From Pantoea sp. 1.19 (GTDB lineage Bacteria > Pseudomonadota > Gammaproteobacteria > Enterobacterales > Enterobacteriaceae), in contig NZ_MRBS01000006.1 in the NCBI RefSeq assembly GCF_001922585.1, forward strand, positions 122,778 to 186,777: DNA of 64,000 bases, given 5' to 3'. The translations under genes and the position numbers were made by a program. The notes under the pieces were generated by a model. It was not told the DNA's origin and did no database searches. It was given only the letters and a program-made list of their open reading frames with translations. Shown piece after piece: positions 53,104 to 63,979 of the stretch; the stretch's first letter is position 1, and the number at the start of each line of letters is the position of its first letter.

Positions 53104-53631
53104 ATGACATTCTGGAAATTATTGATCGCCGCTGCCGGCTCTTTGCTCACCGTGGCCTGTTCGACCACGCCGCCCAAAGGGGTGAAGGTCATCTCGGATT
53201 TTGATAGCCAGCGCTACCTCGGCCGCTGGTACGAAATCGCCCGGCTTAATCATCCGTTTGAGCGGGGCCTGGAGCAGGTGACTGCCACCTATAGTCCGCG
53301 CGACGACGGCGGTATTAAGGTGATCAATCGCGGCTACAACCCTAAAAAACAGACATGGAGCGAAAGCGAGGGCAAAGCCTACTTTACCGGTAAACCGAAT
53401 GAAGGGGCGCTTAAAGTCTCTTTCTTTGGCCCTTTCTACGGCGGCTACAACATCATCGCGCTGGATGATGACTATCAGCATGCGCTGATCTGCGGCCCGA
53501 ATCGCGACTATTTGTGGATTCTGTCACGCACGCCACAGCTGGATGACAAGGTCAAAGCGGCACTGGTGGAGAAGGCGCGACAGCTGGATTTCCCGGTGGA
53601 TACGTTGATTTGGGTGAAACAGGCGGGTTAA
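53104..53631 (+). CDS. blc: Outer-membrane lipocalin Blc
   Basis: Blc is a lipoprotein lipocalin that binds lysophospholipids and is induced in stationary phase. The product has 175 residues (E. coli 177). Signal and lipobox 'GSLLTVACS' (Cys19) are followed by the lipocalin core: 'SQRYLGRWYEIARLNHPFERGLEQVTATYS', 'INRGYNPKKQTWSESEGKAYFTG', 'KVSFFGPFYGGYNIIALDDDYQHALICGPNRDYLWILSR'. AAGGA lies 11 bases before the ATG. It converges on the entericidin gene. Confidence 0.96.
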   Translation: MTFWKLLIAAAGSLLTVACSTTPPKGVKVISDFDSQRYLGRWYEIARLNHPFERGLEQVTATYSPRDDGGIKVINRGYNPKKQTWSESEGKAYFTGKPNEGALKVSFFGPFYGGYNIIALDDDYQHALICGPNRDYLWILSRTPQLDDKVKAALVEKARQLDFPVDTLIWVKQAG

Positions 53632-53638
53632 GGTAATC

Positions 53639-53665
53639 AGCGGTACGGCACGCGGCCGTACCGCT
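53639..53665. terminator. 10-bp hairpin between convergent blc and ecnB
   Basis: AGCGGTACGG/CCGTACCGCT perfect stem with a 7-base loop, 7 bases after the blc stop and 7 bases beyond the ecnB stop; no U-tract. Confidence 0.6.
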
Positions 53666-53672
53666 AATCCCG

Positions 53673-53807
53673 TTACTGGGCGCTGCGCTGGATGGCTTCG
53701 CCGCCCGCTTCCACATCCTGGCCTACGCCGCGCGTAGTGTTACAGGCAGACAGCAGGGATGAAAGTACCAGGGCAGAGAGCAGCGCGGCAATGGTCTTCT
53801 TATTCAT
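53673..53807 (-). CDS. ecnB: Entericidin B-like small lipoprotein
   Basis: A 44-residue gene below usual ORF cut-offs, read by hand. The product is '[20 protein letters not shown]' then '[20 protein letters not shown]' and a short end: lipobox LSAC (Cys22) followed by the entericidin signature '[10 protein letters not shown]'. Start ATG 53807 is chosen over 53813 because AAGGA sits 7 bases upstream. In E. coli, EcnB is a sigma-S-induced bacteriolytic lipoprotein paired with the antidote EcnA; no ecnA is found here between this gene and efp. Confidence 0.9.
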   Translation of the reverse strand: MNKKTIAALLSALVLSSLLSACNTTRGVGQDVEAGGEAIQRSAQ

Positions 53808-53847
53808 AGTCATTTCCTTGTTGATGTACCGGATGTCTACAGCACTT

Positions 53848-53858
53848 TTAAATATAGA
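53848..53858 (-). promoter_or_regulatory. Sigma-S-like promoter of ecnB
   Basis: Minus-strand TCTATATTTAA, one base from the sigma-S extended -10 TCTATACTTAA. Predicted start about 37 bases upstream of ATG 53807. E. coli ecnB is sigma-S dependent. Confidence 0.6.
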
Positions 53859-53926
53859 CAGCTTTCAACAAGTCGCGCGGGGATGCGCAGAAAAAGCGGG
53901 GGCAGGGTCGGAATCTGTGACGGCAT

Positions 53927-53951
53927 CCCGATCGCGCACGGCGCGATCGGG
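53927..53951 (-). terminator. Hairpin downstream of efp
   Basis: CCCGATCGCG/CGCGATCGGG 10-bp stem, 5-base loop, 35 bases after the efp stop codon; no U-tract. Confidence 0.5.
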
Positions 53952-53986
53952 AGAGGGCCTGCGCCTTCCGGGCGGAAGGCAGCGGC

Positions 53987-54556
53987 TTATTTTACGCGAG
54001 AAACGTAAGAGCCACCGTCGCGAGTATCGACGCGGATCACTTCGCCAATCTGTACAAACAGCGGCACTTTGACTACCGCACCGGTGCTCAGGGTTGCCGG
54101 CTTACCGCCGGTACCGGCGGTATCGCCCTTCAGGCCTGGATCGGTTTCAATCACTTCGGCCTCGATGAAGTTCGGCGGCTGAATGGCGATAGGACGGCCG
54201 TCCCACAGGGTGACGATACACTTCGCCTGGTCCTGCAGCCATTTCGCGTCATCACCCACCACTTTCGCTTCCACCTGGTGCTGCTCGTAGGTTTCCGGGT
54301 GCATAAAGTGGAAGAACTCTCCGTCGTTGTACAGGTAGTCCATGTTGGTATCTACCACGTCCGCGCCTTCCGCAGAGTCGGTCGATTTAAAGGTTTTTTC
54401 CACGCGGGAGCCGGTCAGCAGGCGACGCATTTTTACGCGTGCAAACGCCTGTCCTTTACCCGGTTTGACGAACTCGCTGGATTCGATGGCGTAAGGTTCG
54501 CCTTCAAACATGATTTTGAGACCGCCGCGAAAATCGTTGCTAGAATACGTTGCCAT
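53987..54556 (-). CDS. efp: Elongation factor P
   Basis: EF-P binds between P and E sites and rescues ribosomes stalled on polyproline. The product has 189 residues (E. coli 188). Lys34 sits in '[14 protein letters not shown]' and is the residue beta-lysylated by EpmA. '[27 protein letters not shown]' and the C-terminal OB domain '[45 protein letters not shown]' are conserved; one extra Gly near the end explains the additional residue. It diverges from epmB over about 40 bases. Confidence 0.98.
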   Translation of the reverse strand: MATYSSNDFRGGLKIMFEGEPYAIESSEFVKPGKGQAFARVKMRRLLTGSRVEKTFKSTDSAEGADVVDTNMDYLYNDGEFFHFMHPETYEQHQVEAKVVGDDAKWLQDQAKCIVTLWDGRPIAIQPPNFIEAEVIETDPGLKGDTAGTGGKPATLSTGAVVKVPLFVQIGEVIRVDTRDGGSYVSRVK

Positions 54557-54597
54557 AAAGGCCCTCTACAATTGAATACTGGTACTTAGCCAAAAAA

Positions 54598-55626
54598 ATG
54601 GCAAACATTGTAACCCTAAATACCCCTGTCAGAGAAGATTGGTTGCAGCAACTTGCTGATGTCATCACCAATCCTGCTGAATTACTAAAGATTTTAGCAC
54701 TCGACCACGATGCCGAACTGGCCGCGGGCGGCGACGCACGCCGGCTTTTCGCCCTGCGCGTACCGCGCGCCTTTGTCGCCCGGATGACCCCGGGAAACCC
54801 GCACGATCCCCTGCTACGTCAGGTGCTGACCGACCAGCAAGAGTTTATCACCACGCCCGGCTACAGCGCCGATCCGCTGGATGAACAGAGTAGCGCAGTG
54901 CCCGGACTGCTGCACAAATATCGCAACCGCGCCCTGCTGCTGGTGAAGGGCGGCTGCGCGGTCAACTGCCGCTACTGTTTTCGTCGCCACTTTCCCTACG
55001 AAGATAACCAGGGCAATAAACGCAACTGGCGCACCGCGCTGGCGTACATCGCTGCGCATCCTGAGCTGGATGAGATTATTTTTTCCGGCGGTGATCCGCT
55101 GATGGCCAAAGACAGCGAGCTGGACTGGCTGATAAGCGAACTGGAGCAGATCCCGCATCTGAAGCGGCTGCGTATCCACAGCCGACTGCCGGTGGTGATT
55201 CCGTCACGGATCACCGACGGCCTGTGCCAACGGCTGGCGCAGTCGCGCCTGCAGGTGATCATGGTCAGCCATATTAATCACGCCCAGGAGATCGACGGGG
55301 CACTGATCGCGGCGTTTGGCCAGTTGAAGCGGGCCGGCGTAACGCTATTGAATCAGAGCGTGCTGCTGCGCGGCATCAACGATTGTGCCGATACGCTGGC
55401 GGCGCTGAGTAACGCGCTATTTGATGCCGGTATTCTGCCCTACTACCTTCACGTACTGGACAAAGTGCAGGGCGCCGCCCACTTTTACGTTTCCGACGCC
55501 GAGGCGCGGGAGATCATGCGTGGGCTGCTGAGTCAGGTCTCCGGTTATCTGGTACCCACGCTGACGCGGGAAATTGGGGGCGAACCCAGTAAGACGCCCC
55601 TCGACCTGGCGCTGCGACAGCAGTGA
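54598..55626 (+). CDS. epmB: EF-P-specific lysine 2,3-aminomutase EpmB
   Basis: EpmB is a radical-SAM, PLP-dependent enzyme that turns (S)-alpha-lysine into (R)-beta-lysine for EF-P modification. The product has 342 residues, E. coli length. The radical-SAM cysteines lie in 'KGGCAVNCRYCFRRHFPYEDN' (CxxxCxxC counted from the second Cys cluster), followed by 'IIFSGGDPLMAKDSEL' and 'RLRIHSRLPVVIPSRI'; the PLP-lysine region is near 'YYLHVLDKVQGAAHF'. It diverges from efp, so the target and its modifying enzyme may share a control region. Confidence 0.97.
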   Translation: MANIVTLNTPVREDWLQQLADVITNPAELLKILALDHDAELAAGGDARRLFALRVPRAFVARMTPGNPHDPLLRQVLTDQQEFITTPGYSADPLDEQSSAVPGLLHKYRNRALLLVKGGCAVNCRYCFRRHFPYEDNQGNKRNWRTALAYIAAHPELDEIIFSGGDPLMAKDSELDWLISELEQIPHLKRLRIHSRLPVVIPSRITDGLCQRLAQSRLQVIMVSHINHAQEIDGALIAAFGQLKRAGVTLLNQSVLLRGINDCADTLAALSNALFDAGILPYYLHVLDKVQGAAHFYVSDAEAREIMRGLLSQVSGYLVPTLTREIGGEPSKTPLDLALRQQ

Positions 55627-55649
55627 GTCTCAGGGCCCAGGATCAACGG

Positions 55650-55994
55650 TCAGGGACAGCGATAGACCAGGCCGGTCATCTTGCTGTCCAGCGGGGCGAA
55701 GCTGGACCAGATATTTTCCGTTGGGCTGACCGCACCGTAAATCACATTGCCCCCCATCGCCGCCGCGCGATTGCGCAGGTCATTGGCCGCTCCGCGCAGT
55801 GAACTGCCCTCCCCACCCGCACCGGTAAACCAGTTGCTTTGCGAACCGGTCACCTCACCGAGCAGCTGGCACTGGCCGGCCGGCTTTTGGTCGGTAAAAG
55901 TGACGCGCTGACCCGCCGAGGTTAAGGTGTGATGGCTGCTGCAGCCCGCCAGCAACAGCGTCGCCAGAGAAAGCCCCATTAGTGAAATTCGCAT
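55650..55994 (-). CDS. yjeI: YjeI-like lipoprotein (DUF4156)
   Basis: A 114-residue lipoprotein of unknown function. ATG 55994 has AGGA six bases upstream; the frame is open to 56072 without support. Signal 'MGLSLATLLLAGCSS' has lipobox LAGC (about Cys18). The mature part contains 'CQLLGEVTGSQSNWFTG' and 'SLRGAANDLRNRAAAMGGNVIYG', the signature of the family and a close match to E. coli YjeI. It sits between epmB (convergent) and groEL (downstream of the groEL terminator, same strand). Confidence 0.9.
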   Translation of the reverse strand: MRISLMGLSLATLLLAGCSSHHTLTSAGQRVTFTDQKPAGQCQLLGEVTGSQSNWFTGAGGEGSSLRGAANDLRNRAAAMGGNVIYGAVSPTENIWSSFAPLDSKMTGLVYRCP

Positions 55995-56070
55995 GCTCGT
56001 CCTCGTTATCGTTATTTGTCTGCTGTTACTTATACCTGTTTCATCTGCAAAAGAAAAATTCCCACGCCGC

Positions 56071-56111
56071 AAAAAGAAAACGCCCCGACAGCATGGTGCT
56101 GTCGGGGCGTT
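56071..56111 (-). terminator. Strong terminator of groES-groEL
   Basis: A 15-bp perfect stem AACGCCCCGACAGCA with its complement across a 3-base loop; the minus strand then reads TTCTTTTT-type T-rich sequence. About 40 bases after the groEL stop codon. Confidence 0.95.
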
Positions 56112-56150
56112 CAGGCGTTGGCCCCACCGTTAAGCGGGGCGCGCGGCGAC

Positions 56151-57803
<1,653 letters not shown>

Positions 57804-57846
57804 CTATCCCTTAACTTGTTTCGATATGAGGTTGAACGGGGGAAAC

Positions 57847-58167
<321 letters not shown>

Positions 58168-58220
58168 TCAGTGTTTGGGGTAAAAGCCGGTCGCTGTGCG
58201 CGCCGGCGTTGTGGGAAGAG

Positions 58221-58249
58221 AGATAAGGACGGGAGCTATCGCTTTCAAG
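58221..58249 (-). promoter_or_regulatory. Sigma-32 heat-shock promoter of groESL
   Basis: Minus strand CTTGAAA (58243-58249), 14-base spacer, CCTTATCT (58221-58228), close to the consensus CTTGAAA-N11-16-CCCCATNT. About 80 bases upstream of the groES start codon. Confidence 0.8.
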
Positions 58250-58324
58250 GGCAAAAAATAATTTTTTTTTCTTCAGGTGCTACAAGGGGATATTCTGGGC
58301 CGTTGCCAGCTGCCGGCGAGAGGC

Positions 58325-58350
58325 AAAAAAAAGGCCGGACAGATCCGGCC
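58325..58350 (-). terminator. Terminator of fxsA
   Basis: GGCCGGA/TCCGGCC stem, 4-base loop, followed on the minus strand by eight T residues; 25 bases after the fxsA stop. Confidence 0.92.
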
Positions 58351-58374
58351 CCTGACGTCGGCAACGGCGTTGCC

Positions 58375-58848
58375 TTAGCGATCGCGGCGGTCGTCCGCGT
58401 CGTCGCGCTGCGTCAGCCGTTCGCTATCGCGACGCTCGAATTCGCCCTCAAACACGTCGCCGCTGGCCGTGCCCCCCGCCGCGCCGCCGCGCCACACCCG
58501 CAGATGCGGCAGCAGCTTCAGCGTCAGGCGCTTCTGTACCGGCGGCAACAGCAGCAGTAACCCGAGGAAATCCGTAAAGAAACCGGGCAGCAGCAGCAGG
58601 AAGCCGGCCATCACCAGCGATACGCTCTTCACCATTTCAGCAGCCGGGCTCTCACCGCGCGCCATTTTTTCCTGCATCAGCATAAAATTTTTGATTCCCT
58701 GGTTTTTCACCAGCGAAATCCCCACCGCCGAGCTGAGGATCACCAGAATCAGCGTGACCAATACTCCCAGCACGTGCGCAACCTGGATAAACAGGGAAAT
58801 CTCAATCCAGGCCAGGACAAACATGATTGCAAACGGTAACCAGCGCAC
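58375..58848 (-). CDS. fxsA: FxsA membrane protein
   Basis: FxsA is an inner-membrane protein whose overproduction in E. coli relieves F-plasmid exclusion of phage T7 by binding PifA. GTG 58848 with GAGGAG 6 bases upstream gives 157 residues (E. coli 158). TM segments: 'LPFAIMFVLAWIEISLFIQVA' and 'LGVLVTLILVILSSAVGISLV', then a third hydrophobic stretch 'AGFLLLLPGFFTDFLGLLLLLP'. The C-terminus is charged and Gly/Ala/Asp-rich. It stands alone, with its own terminator, between groESL and aspA; yjeH, present in E. coli, is missing. Confidence 0.94.
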   Translation of the reverse strand: MRWLPFAIMFVLAWIEISLFIQVAHVLGVLVTLILVILSSAVGISLVKNQGIKNFMLMQEKMARGESPAAEMVKSVSLVMAGFLLLLPGFFTDFLGLLLLLPPVQKRLTLKLLPHLRVWRGGAAGGTASGDVFEGEFERRDSERLTQRDDADDRRDR

Positions 58849-59251
58849 CGCACTCTCCTCTTCAGTTGCCGTCGTGCGTATACCACGGCATAAATGGGTC
58901 AGTTTACTCTGAAATGCAGTTATGGGCGCGTTTTGTCACTTTTTCAACCGCGCACCGGGAATAAATCGATTACCCTTAATTTTGCGAAGATGATCACATT
59001 TTGTTAACGGAGTGGCCTCGTGAATTGTCAGGATAGTGATCTGGCTAGAGGCTTTTCTGGCATAACAGCATATGATCACGCTCGCCAGACTGATGCTGGT
59101 TAAAATGTCGGCACTGGCACTCCACGACAACATAATCACCATTTGCTGACCGCAAATATTCGCGCACCATCCGGGCCGTCAACCCGCTCACGAGGCGCGC
59201 AAATACGGCATAATGATGTGATGGCATAATCGCAATAACAAGAAGGTTCCC
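58849..59251. other. Regulatory region between divergent fxsA and aspA
   Basis: 403 bases. The best feature is a CRP-like site at 58983-58998. Two CATAAT boxes (59209-59214, 59225-59230) could serve as -10 elements for aspA but have poor -35 partners. A 68-residue minus ORF (58936-59142) has no homology I recognise. Confidence 0.5.
58983..58998 (+). promoter_or_regulatory. CRP-binding site candidate upstream of aspA
   Basis: TGCGA-N6-TCACA, nine of ten core matches to TGTGA-N6-TCACA. It lies about 250 bases before aspA. E. coli aspA is CRP-activated; the distance makes direct activation from this site uncertain. Confidence 0.4.
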
Positions 59252-60688
59252 ATGGCAAACAACATTCGTATCGAAGAAGACCTGTTAGGCATGCGTGAAG
59301 TCCCTGCGGACGCTTACTACGGTGTTCATACTCTGCGTGCGATTGAGAATTTCTACATCAGCAACAGCAAAATCAGCGATATCCCTGAGTTTGTGCGCGG
59401 CATGGTGATGGTAAAAAAAGCGGCGGCAATGGCCAACAAAGAGCTGCAAACCATTCCCCGCAATGTTGCTAACGCCATCATTCAGGCCTGTGATGAGGTG
59501 CTGAATAACGGTAAATGCATGGATCAGTTCCCGGTGGACGTCTATCAGGGCGGCGCAGGCACGTCGGTCAACATGAATACCAACGAGGTGCTGGCTAACA
59601 TCGGTCTGGAACTGATGGGACACCAGAAAGGGGAGTATCAGTTCCTCAATCCTAACGATCATGTGAATAAATGCCAGTCCACCAACGATGCCTATCCCAC
59701 CGGTTTTCGCCTCGCCGTATACAGCTCGACGCTGAAGCTGCTCGACGGCATCAGCCAGCTGGGAGAAGGCTTTCAGCGTAAGGCAGAAGCCTTTGACAAC
59801 ATTCTGAAGATGGGCCGTACTCAGCTGCAGGACGCGGTACCGATGACCCTGGGCCAGGAGTTCCACGCCTTCAATGTGCTGCTGAACGAAGAAATCAAAA
59901 ACATCACCCGCACCGCAGAGCTGCTGCTGGAAGTCAACCTCGGCGCCACGGCGATCGGCACGCGTCTGAACACCCCGGACGGCTACCAGCAGCTGGCGGT
60001 GCAGAAGCTGGCGGAAGTGAGCAATCTGCCGGTTGTGCCGGCGGAGGATCTGATTGAAGCCACCTCGGACTGCGGCGCTTACGTGATGGTACACAGTGCG
60101 CTGAAGCGCCTGGCGGTCAAGCTGTCGAAAATTTGTAACGATCTGCGCCTGCTCTCCTCCGGCCCGCGCGCCGGCCTGAACGAAATTAACCTGCCAGAAC
60201 TGCAGGCCGGCTCGTCGATCATGCCAGCCAAAGTGAACCCGGTGGTACCGGAGGTAGTCAATCAGGTCTGCTTCAAAGTGATCGGCAACGATTTGACCGT
60301 TACCATGGCATCAGAGGCTGGCCAGCTGCAGCTGAACGTGATGGAGCCGGTGATCGGCCAGGCGCTGTTTGAATCCATCCACATTCTGACCAACGCCTGT
60401 TACAATCTGCTGGAAAAATGTGTCAATGGCATCACCGCGAACAAGGCCGTTTGCGAAGCCTACGTGTTCAACTCCATCGGTATCGTGACCTATCTTAACC
60501 CGTACATTGGTCATCACAACGGTGACATTGTCGGCAAAATTTGTGCGGAAACCGGTAAAAGCGTACGCGAAGTGGTGCTGGAGCGCGGCCTGCTGACCGA
60601 AGCGGAACTGGACGATATTTTCTCCGTGGAGAACCTGAAGCATCCGGCTTATAAAGCCAAACGCTACACGGATGAAAACGAACAGTAA
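59252..60688 (+). CDS. aspA: Aspartate ammonia-lyase
   Basis: AspA deaminates L-aspartate to fumarate and ammonia. The product has 478 residues, E. coli length. Fumarase/aspartase signature '[17 protein letters not shown]' (about 320, the SS loop with the catalytic Ser), '[19 protein letters not shown]', '[16 protein letters not shown]' and '[20 protein letters not shown]' are all present. It precedes dcuA by 86 bases with a terminator between, as in E. coli, so dcuA is partly co-transcribed by read-through. Confidence 0.98.
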   Translation: MANNIRIEEDLLGMREVPADAYYGVHTLRAIENFYISNSKISDIPEFVRGMVMVKKAAAMANKELQTIPRNVANAIIQACDEVLNNGKCMDQFPVDVYQGGAGTSVNMNTNEVLANIGLELMGHQKGEYQFLNPNDHVNKCQSTNDAYPTGFRLAVYSSTLKLLDGISQLGEGFQRKAEAFDNILKMGRTQLQDAVPMTLGQEFHAFNVLLNEEIKNITRTAELLLEVNLGATAIGTRLNTPDGYQQLAVQKLAEVSNLPVVPAEDLIEATSDCGAYVMVHSALKRLAVKLSKICNDLRLLSSGPRAGLNEINLPELQAGSSIMPAKVNPVVPEVVNQVCFKVIGNDLTVTMASEAGQLQLNVMEPVIGQALFESIHILTNACYNLLEKCVNGITANKAVCEAYVFNSIGIVTYLNPYIGHHNGDIVGKICAETGKSVREVVLERGLLTEAELDDIFSVENLKHPAYKAKRYTDENEQ

Positions 60689-60711
60689 CCTGCTCGCCAG
60701 CTAGCCTCCTT

Positions 60712-60747
60712 AAGGCACGTCAGTTCCCTGAACGACGTGCCTTTTTT
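60712..60747 (+). terminator. Terminator between aspA and dcuA
   Basis: AAGGCACGTC/GACGTGCCTT 10-bp stem, extended by inner GTTC/GAAC pairing, then six T residues. It ends 27 bases before the dcuA start. Confidence 0.9.
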
Positions 60748-60774
60748 GTGTGTCTCTTTTTTGGGAGCCTGAAT

Positions 60775-62076
60775 ATGGTGGTGGTTGAGCTGGCGATCGT
60801 CCTGCTGGCAATTTATCTGGGTGCGCGACTGGGCGGCATCGGTATTGGTTTTGCCGGAGGACTCGGCGTGGGCGTGCTGACGCTGGGATGTGGTTTAGCA
60901 CCGGGCGCGATCCCCTTTGACGTGATTGAAATTATCATGGCGGTGATCGCGGCCATTGCCGCGATGCAGGTAGCCGGCGGCATGGACTATCTGGTCAGCC
61001 TTGCCGAGCGCCTGCTGCGCCGCCATCCCCGCTATATTACGCTGCTGGCTCCGCTGGTCACGTACACGATGACCCTGCTGGCCGGAACGGGTCACACGGC
61101 GTTCTCGACCCTGCCGGTGATCGCCGAAGTCGCAAAAGAGCAGGGCATTCGCCCCTCACGACCGCTGTCGATCGCGGTCGTCGCGTCGCAAATTGCCATT
61201 ACCGCTTCGCCCATTTCGGCGGCGGTAGTCTTTCTTGCCGCCCTGCTGGAGCCGCGCGGCGTCAGCTATCTTGCCCTGCTGGCCGTGGCCATCCCGGCTA
61301 CCATGGCCGCGATTTTTATTGCGGCGCTGATCACTAACTTCCTCGGCAAAGAGCTGAAGGATGATCCCATTTGTCAGGCTCGACTGGCGCGCGGCGAAGT
61401 GACCCTGCGCGGCGCCAGCGTCTTCACCGGCAAGCCCGGCGCCAGGCGTGCCGTCCTGCTGTTTTTACTCGGTATCGTCGCCGTGGTGCTCTACGCCACC
61501 GCCATCAGCGATGCGGTTGGGCTGCTAAGCCACCCGGTTCTGCCGCGCAATGACGCCATCGTGGTGTTTATGCTGACCGTTGCCACGCTGATCTGCCTGA
61601 CCTGTCGCATCGATACCGGTGACATTCTCTCGGCCGGTACGTTTAAATCCGGAATGAGCGCCTGTATCTGCGTTATGGGCGTCGCCTGGCTGGGCGATAC
61701 CTTTGTGAAAGCCCACCTGAGCGATATCCAGGGAGTGGCCGGGCAGTGGCTCAGCGATTTCCCGTGGATGCTGGCGATCATTCTGTTTTTTGCATCGACC
61801 CTGCTCTATTCGCAGGCGGCCACCGCCAAAGCGCTGCTGCCCGCGGCGCTGATGCTGGGCGTGTCGCCGGTGACCGCCGTGGCCTCTTTTGCCGCGGTGT
61901 CTGCGCTGTTTGTACTGCCAACCTACCCGACGCTGCTGGCCGCCGTAGAGATGGACGATACCGGCTCTACCCGCATTGGCCGCTACGTGTTTAACCACCC
62001 CTTTTTAATTCCCGGCGTGTTAGCGATCGTACTGTCGGTACTGTTTGGTTTTGTCCTTGGCAATGTCATTTTGTAA
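60775..62076 (+). CDS. dcuA: C4-dicarboxylate antiporter DcuA
   Basis: DcuA is an inner-membrane carrier for aspartate, fumarate and succinate exchange, supplying nitrogen from aspartate with AspA. ATG 60775 has GGGAG 6 bases upstream and aligns with E. coli 'ML/VVVEL.IVLLAI'; 433 residues, E. coli length. About ten to twelve TM helices are spread over the chain; 'MQVAGGMDYLVSLAERLLRR', 'GTGHTAFSTLPVIAEVAKEQGI', 'ASQIAITASPISAAVV' and 'DDTGSTRIGRYVFNHPFLIPG' are family signatures. Confidence 0.97.
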   Translation: MVVVELAIVLLAIYLGARLGGIGIGFAGGLGVGVLTLGCGLAPGAIPFDVIEIIMAVIAAIAAMQVAGGMDYLVSLAERLLRRHPRYITLLAPLVTYTMTLLAGTGHTAFSTLPVIAEVAKEQGIRPSRPLSIAVVASQIAITASPISAAVVFLAALLEPRGVSYLALLAVAIPATMAAIFIAALITNFLGKELKDDPICQARLARGEVTLRGASVFTGKPGARRAVLLFLLGIVAVVLYATAISDAVGLLSHPVLPRNDAIVVFMLTVATLICLTCRIDTGDILSAGTFKSGMSACICVMGVAWLGDTFVKAHLSDIQGVAGQWLSDFPWMLAIILFFASTLLYSQAATAKALLPAALMLGVSPVTAVASFAAVSALFVLPTYPTLLAAVEMDDTGSTRIGRYVFNHPFLIPGVLAIVLSVLFGFVLGNVIL

Positions 62077-62202
62077 CACCTGTCGGCGACGCCGGGCTTT
62101 CACCACCGCCCTCGCCGTGCAAAAATCACGCGCCCAATCCACGCCGCCCCGCCCGCGTTCACACGCCTGCCGGCGCTGGCGCCACATGGAGAGTAATGAT
62201 CA

Positions 62203-63915
62203 ATGACGACGCGCCTTCTTTCTCTGCTGTTCGGGCTGCTGATGCTGTTGGCCAGCGGTGCGCAGGCCTCGCTGTTTTCCCCCCCAGCGTCCGGCCAGTT
62301 CATACCCGCCAGCCAGGCGTTTGCTTTTGATTTCAGCCAACGGCAGCAGCAGCTCACGCTGAGCTGGCAAATTAAGCCGGGGTATTACCTCTATCGGCAG
62401 CAGCTAAAGCTGTCGGTAAAGGGCGCAACCCTCGCGCCCTATACCCTGCCTGCCGGCGAACCGCACAACGACGAGTTTTTTGGTCAAAGCGACATCTGGC
62501 GCGACGCGCTGACGGTGCCGCTGACCCTCACCGCCGCGCAGCCCGACGCAACGCTCACGGTCACCTGGCAGGGCTGCGCGGCGGCGGGTTTTTGCTATCC
62601 GCCGGAGACGCGGGAGGTGCCGCTTAGCGCACTCAGCGCGCCTCCGGCATCGCCGGCGGTGACTAACCCGCCCGCTCCTGCTGAAGCCGGGTCGGCAGCG
62701 CCCCTGCCTTTCTCACCGCTGTGGGCGCTGCTGATCGGAATCGGCGTTGCCTTCACCCCCTGCGTGCTACCAATGTATCCGCTGATCTCCAGCCTCATTC
62801 TGGGCGGCAACCGGCGCTATGGAGCGGTACGACTGTTTACGCTGGCAATGGTCTACGTGCAGGGGATGGCGCTGAGCTACACCCTGATGGGGCTGATCGT
62901 GGCTGCCGCTGGCCTGCGTTTTCAGGCGGCGCTACAGGCGCCGGCGGTGCTCATTGCGCTTTCCGTACTTTTCGTCCTGCTGGCGCTCTCCATGTTTGGG
63001 CTGTTTACCCTGCAGCTGCCGGCCGGATTGCAAACCCGCCTGACGCTGTGGAGCAACCGTCAGCAGGGCGGCTCGCTGCCGGGAGTATTTCTGATGGGCG
63101 CGCTGGCCGGACTGATTTGCTCGCCCTGCACCACCGCGCCGCTCAGTGCCATTCTGCTGTATATCGCGCAGAGCGGCAATCTGGCCGCGGGCGCCGGTAC
63201 GCTGTATCTTTATGCGCTGGGCATGGGTCTGCCGCTGATTCTGGTGACGCTATTTGGGCATAAACTGCTGCCCAAAAGCGGCCCGTGGATGCAGACGGTC
63301 AAAGAGGGCTTTGGCTTCGTTATTCTCGCTCTGCCGGTCTTTTTGCTGGAGCGCATCGTCGGCGATCTCTGGGGCATGCGGCTTTGGAGCCTGCTGGCGG
63401 CGAGCTTTTTTATCTGGGCATTTATTCGTCTGCTTCCCGGTCGCCGCGGTCTGGTCCGTATTGTGCAGATGGCCTGCCTGCTGGCGGCCATCGTGGCGGC
63501 CAAACCGCTGCAGGAGTGGGCATTTGGCGCCCCCGCGGCCCAGCCGGCCGCCGCGTCCCTCAACTTTACGCGCATCAGCGACAGCGATGGGCTACGTGAG
63601 GCGCTGCAGCAGTCCGCGGGGCGTGTGACCATGCTGGATCTCTATGCCGACTGGTGTGTCGCCTGCAAAGCGTTTGAAAAATACACCTTCAGCGATCCCG
63701 GCGTGCAGGCGGCACTCGGCAACGTACAGCGGCTGCAGGCCGACGTTACCGCCAACAGCGCGGCCGACAGCGCGCTGCTGCGCCAGCTGGGGGTACCGGG
63801 CCTGCCTACCCTGCTGTTTTTTGATGCCCACGGTCAGGAGATCCCGCATGCGCGGGTCGCCGGCTTTATGGACGCCGAACAGTTTCAACGCCATTTGCAG
63901 AAAGTGCTCAGGTAA
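62203..63915 (+). CDS. dsbD: Thiol:disulfide interchange protein DsbD
   Basis: DsbD carries electrons from cytoplasmic thioredoxin across the inner membrane to periplasmic DsbC, DsbG and CcmG. The product has 570 residues (E. coli 565). Signal peptide (1-21) then the N-terminal domain with its Cys pair '[12 protein letters not shown]', a Pro/Ala linker, eight TM helices with '[13 protein letters not shown]' and '[13 protein letters not shown]' (the two membrane cysteines), and a C-terminal thioredoxin domain with '[14 protein letters not shown]'. All six redox cysteines are present. In E. coli, cutA lies just upstream and overlaps it; here cutA is absent. Confidence 0.97.
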   Translation: MTTRLLSLLFGLLMLLASGAQASLFSPPASGQFIPASQAFAFDFSQRQQQLTLSWQIKPGYYLYRQQLKLSVKGATLAPYTLPAGEPHNDEFFGQSDIWRDALTVPLTLTAAQPDATLTVTWQGCAAAGFCYPPETREVPLSALSAPPASPAVTNPPAPAEAGSAAPLPFSPLWALLIGIGVAFTPCVLPMYPLISSLILGGNRRYGAVRLFTLAMVYVQGMALSYTLMGLIVAAAGLRFQAALQAPAVLIALSVLFVLLALSMFGLFTLQLPAGLQTRLTLWSNRQQGGSLPGVFLMGALAGLICSPCTTAPLSAILLYIAQSGNLAAGAGTLYLYALGMGLPLILVTLFGHKLLPKSGPWMQTVKEGFGFVILALPVFLLERIVGDLWGMRLWSLLAASFFIWAFIRLLPGRRGLVRIVQMACLLAAIVAAKPLQEWAFGAPAAQPAAASLNFTRISDSDGLREALQQSAGRVTMLDLYADWCVACKAFEKYTFSDPGVQAALGNVQRLQADVTANSAADSALLRQLGVPGLPTLLFFDAHGQEIPHARVAGFMDAEQFQRHLQKVLR

Positions 63916-63979
63916 GCAACACTGTTAGCTGTTTTTACGATGGTGTGGCGGGATCTGACACCCTCAGAAGGAGAAGAAA

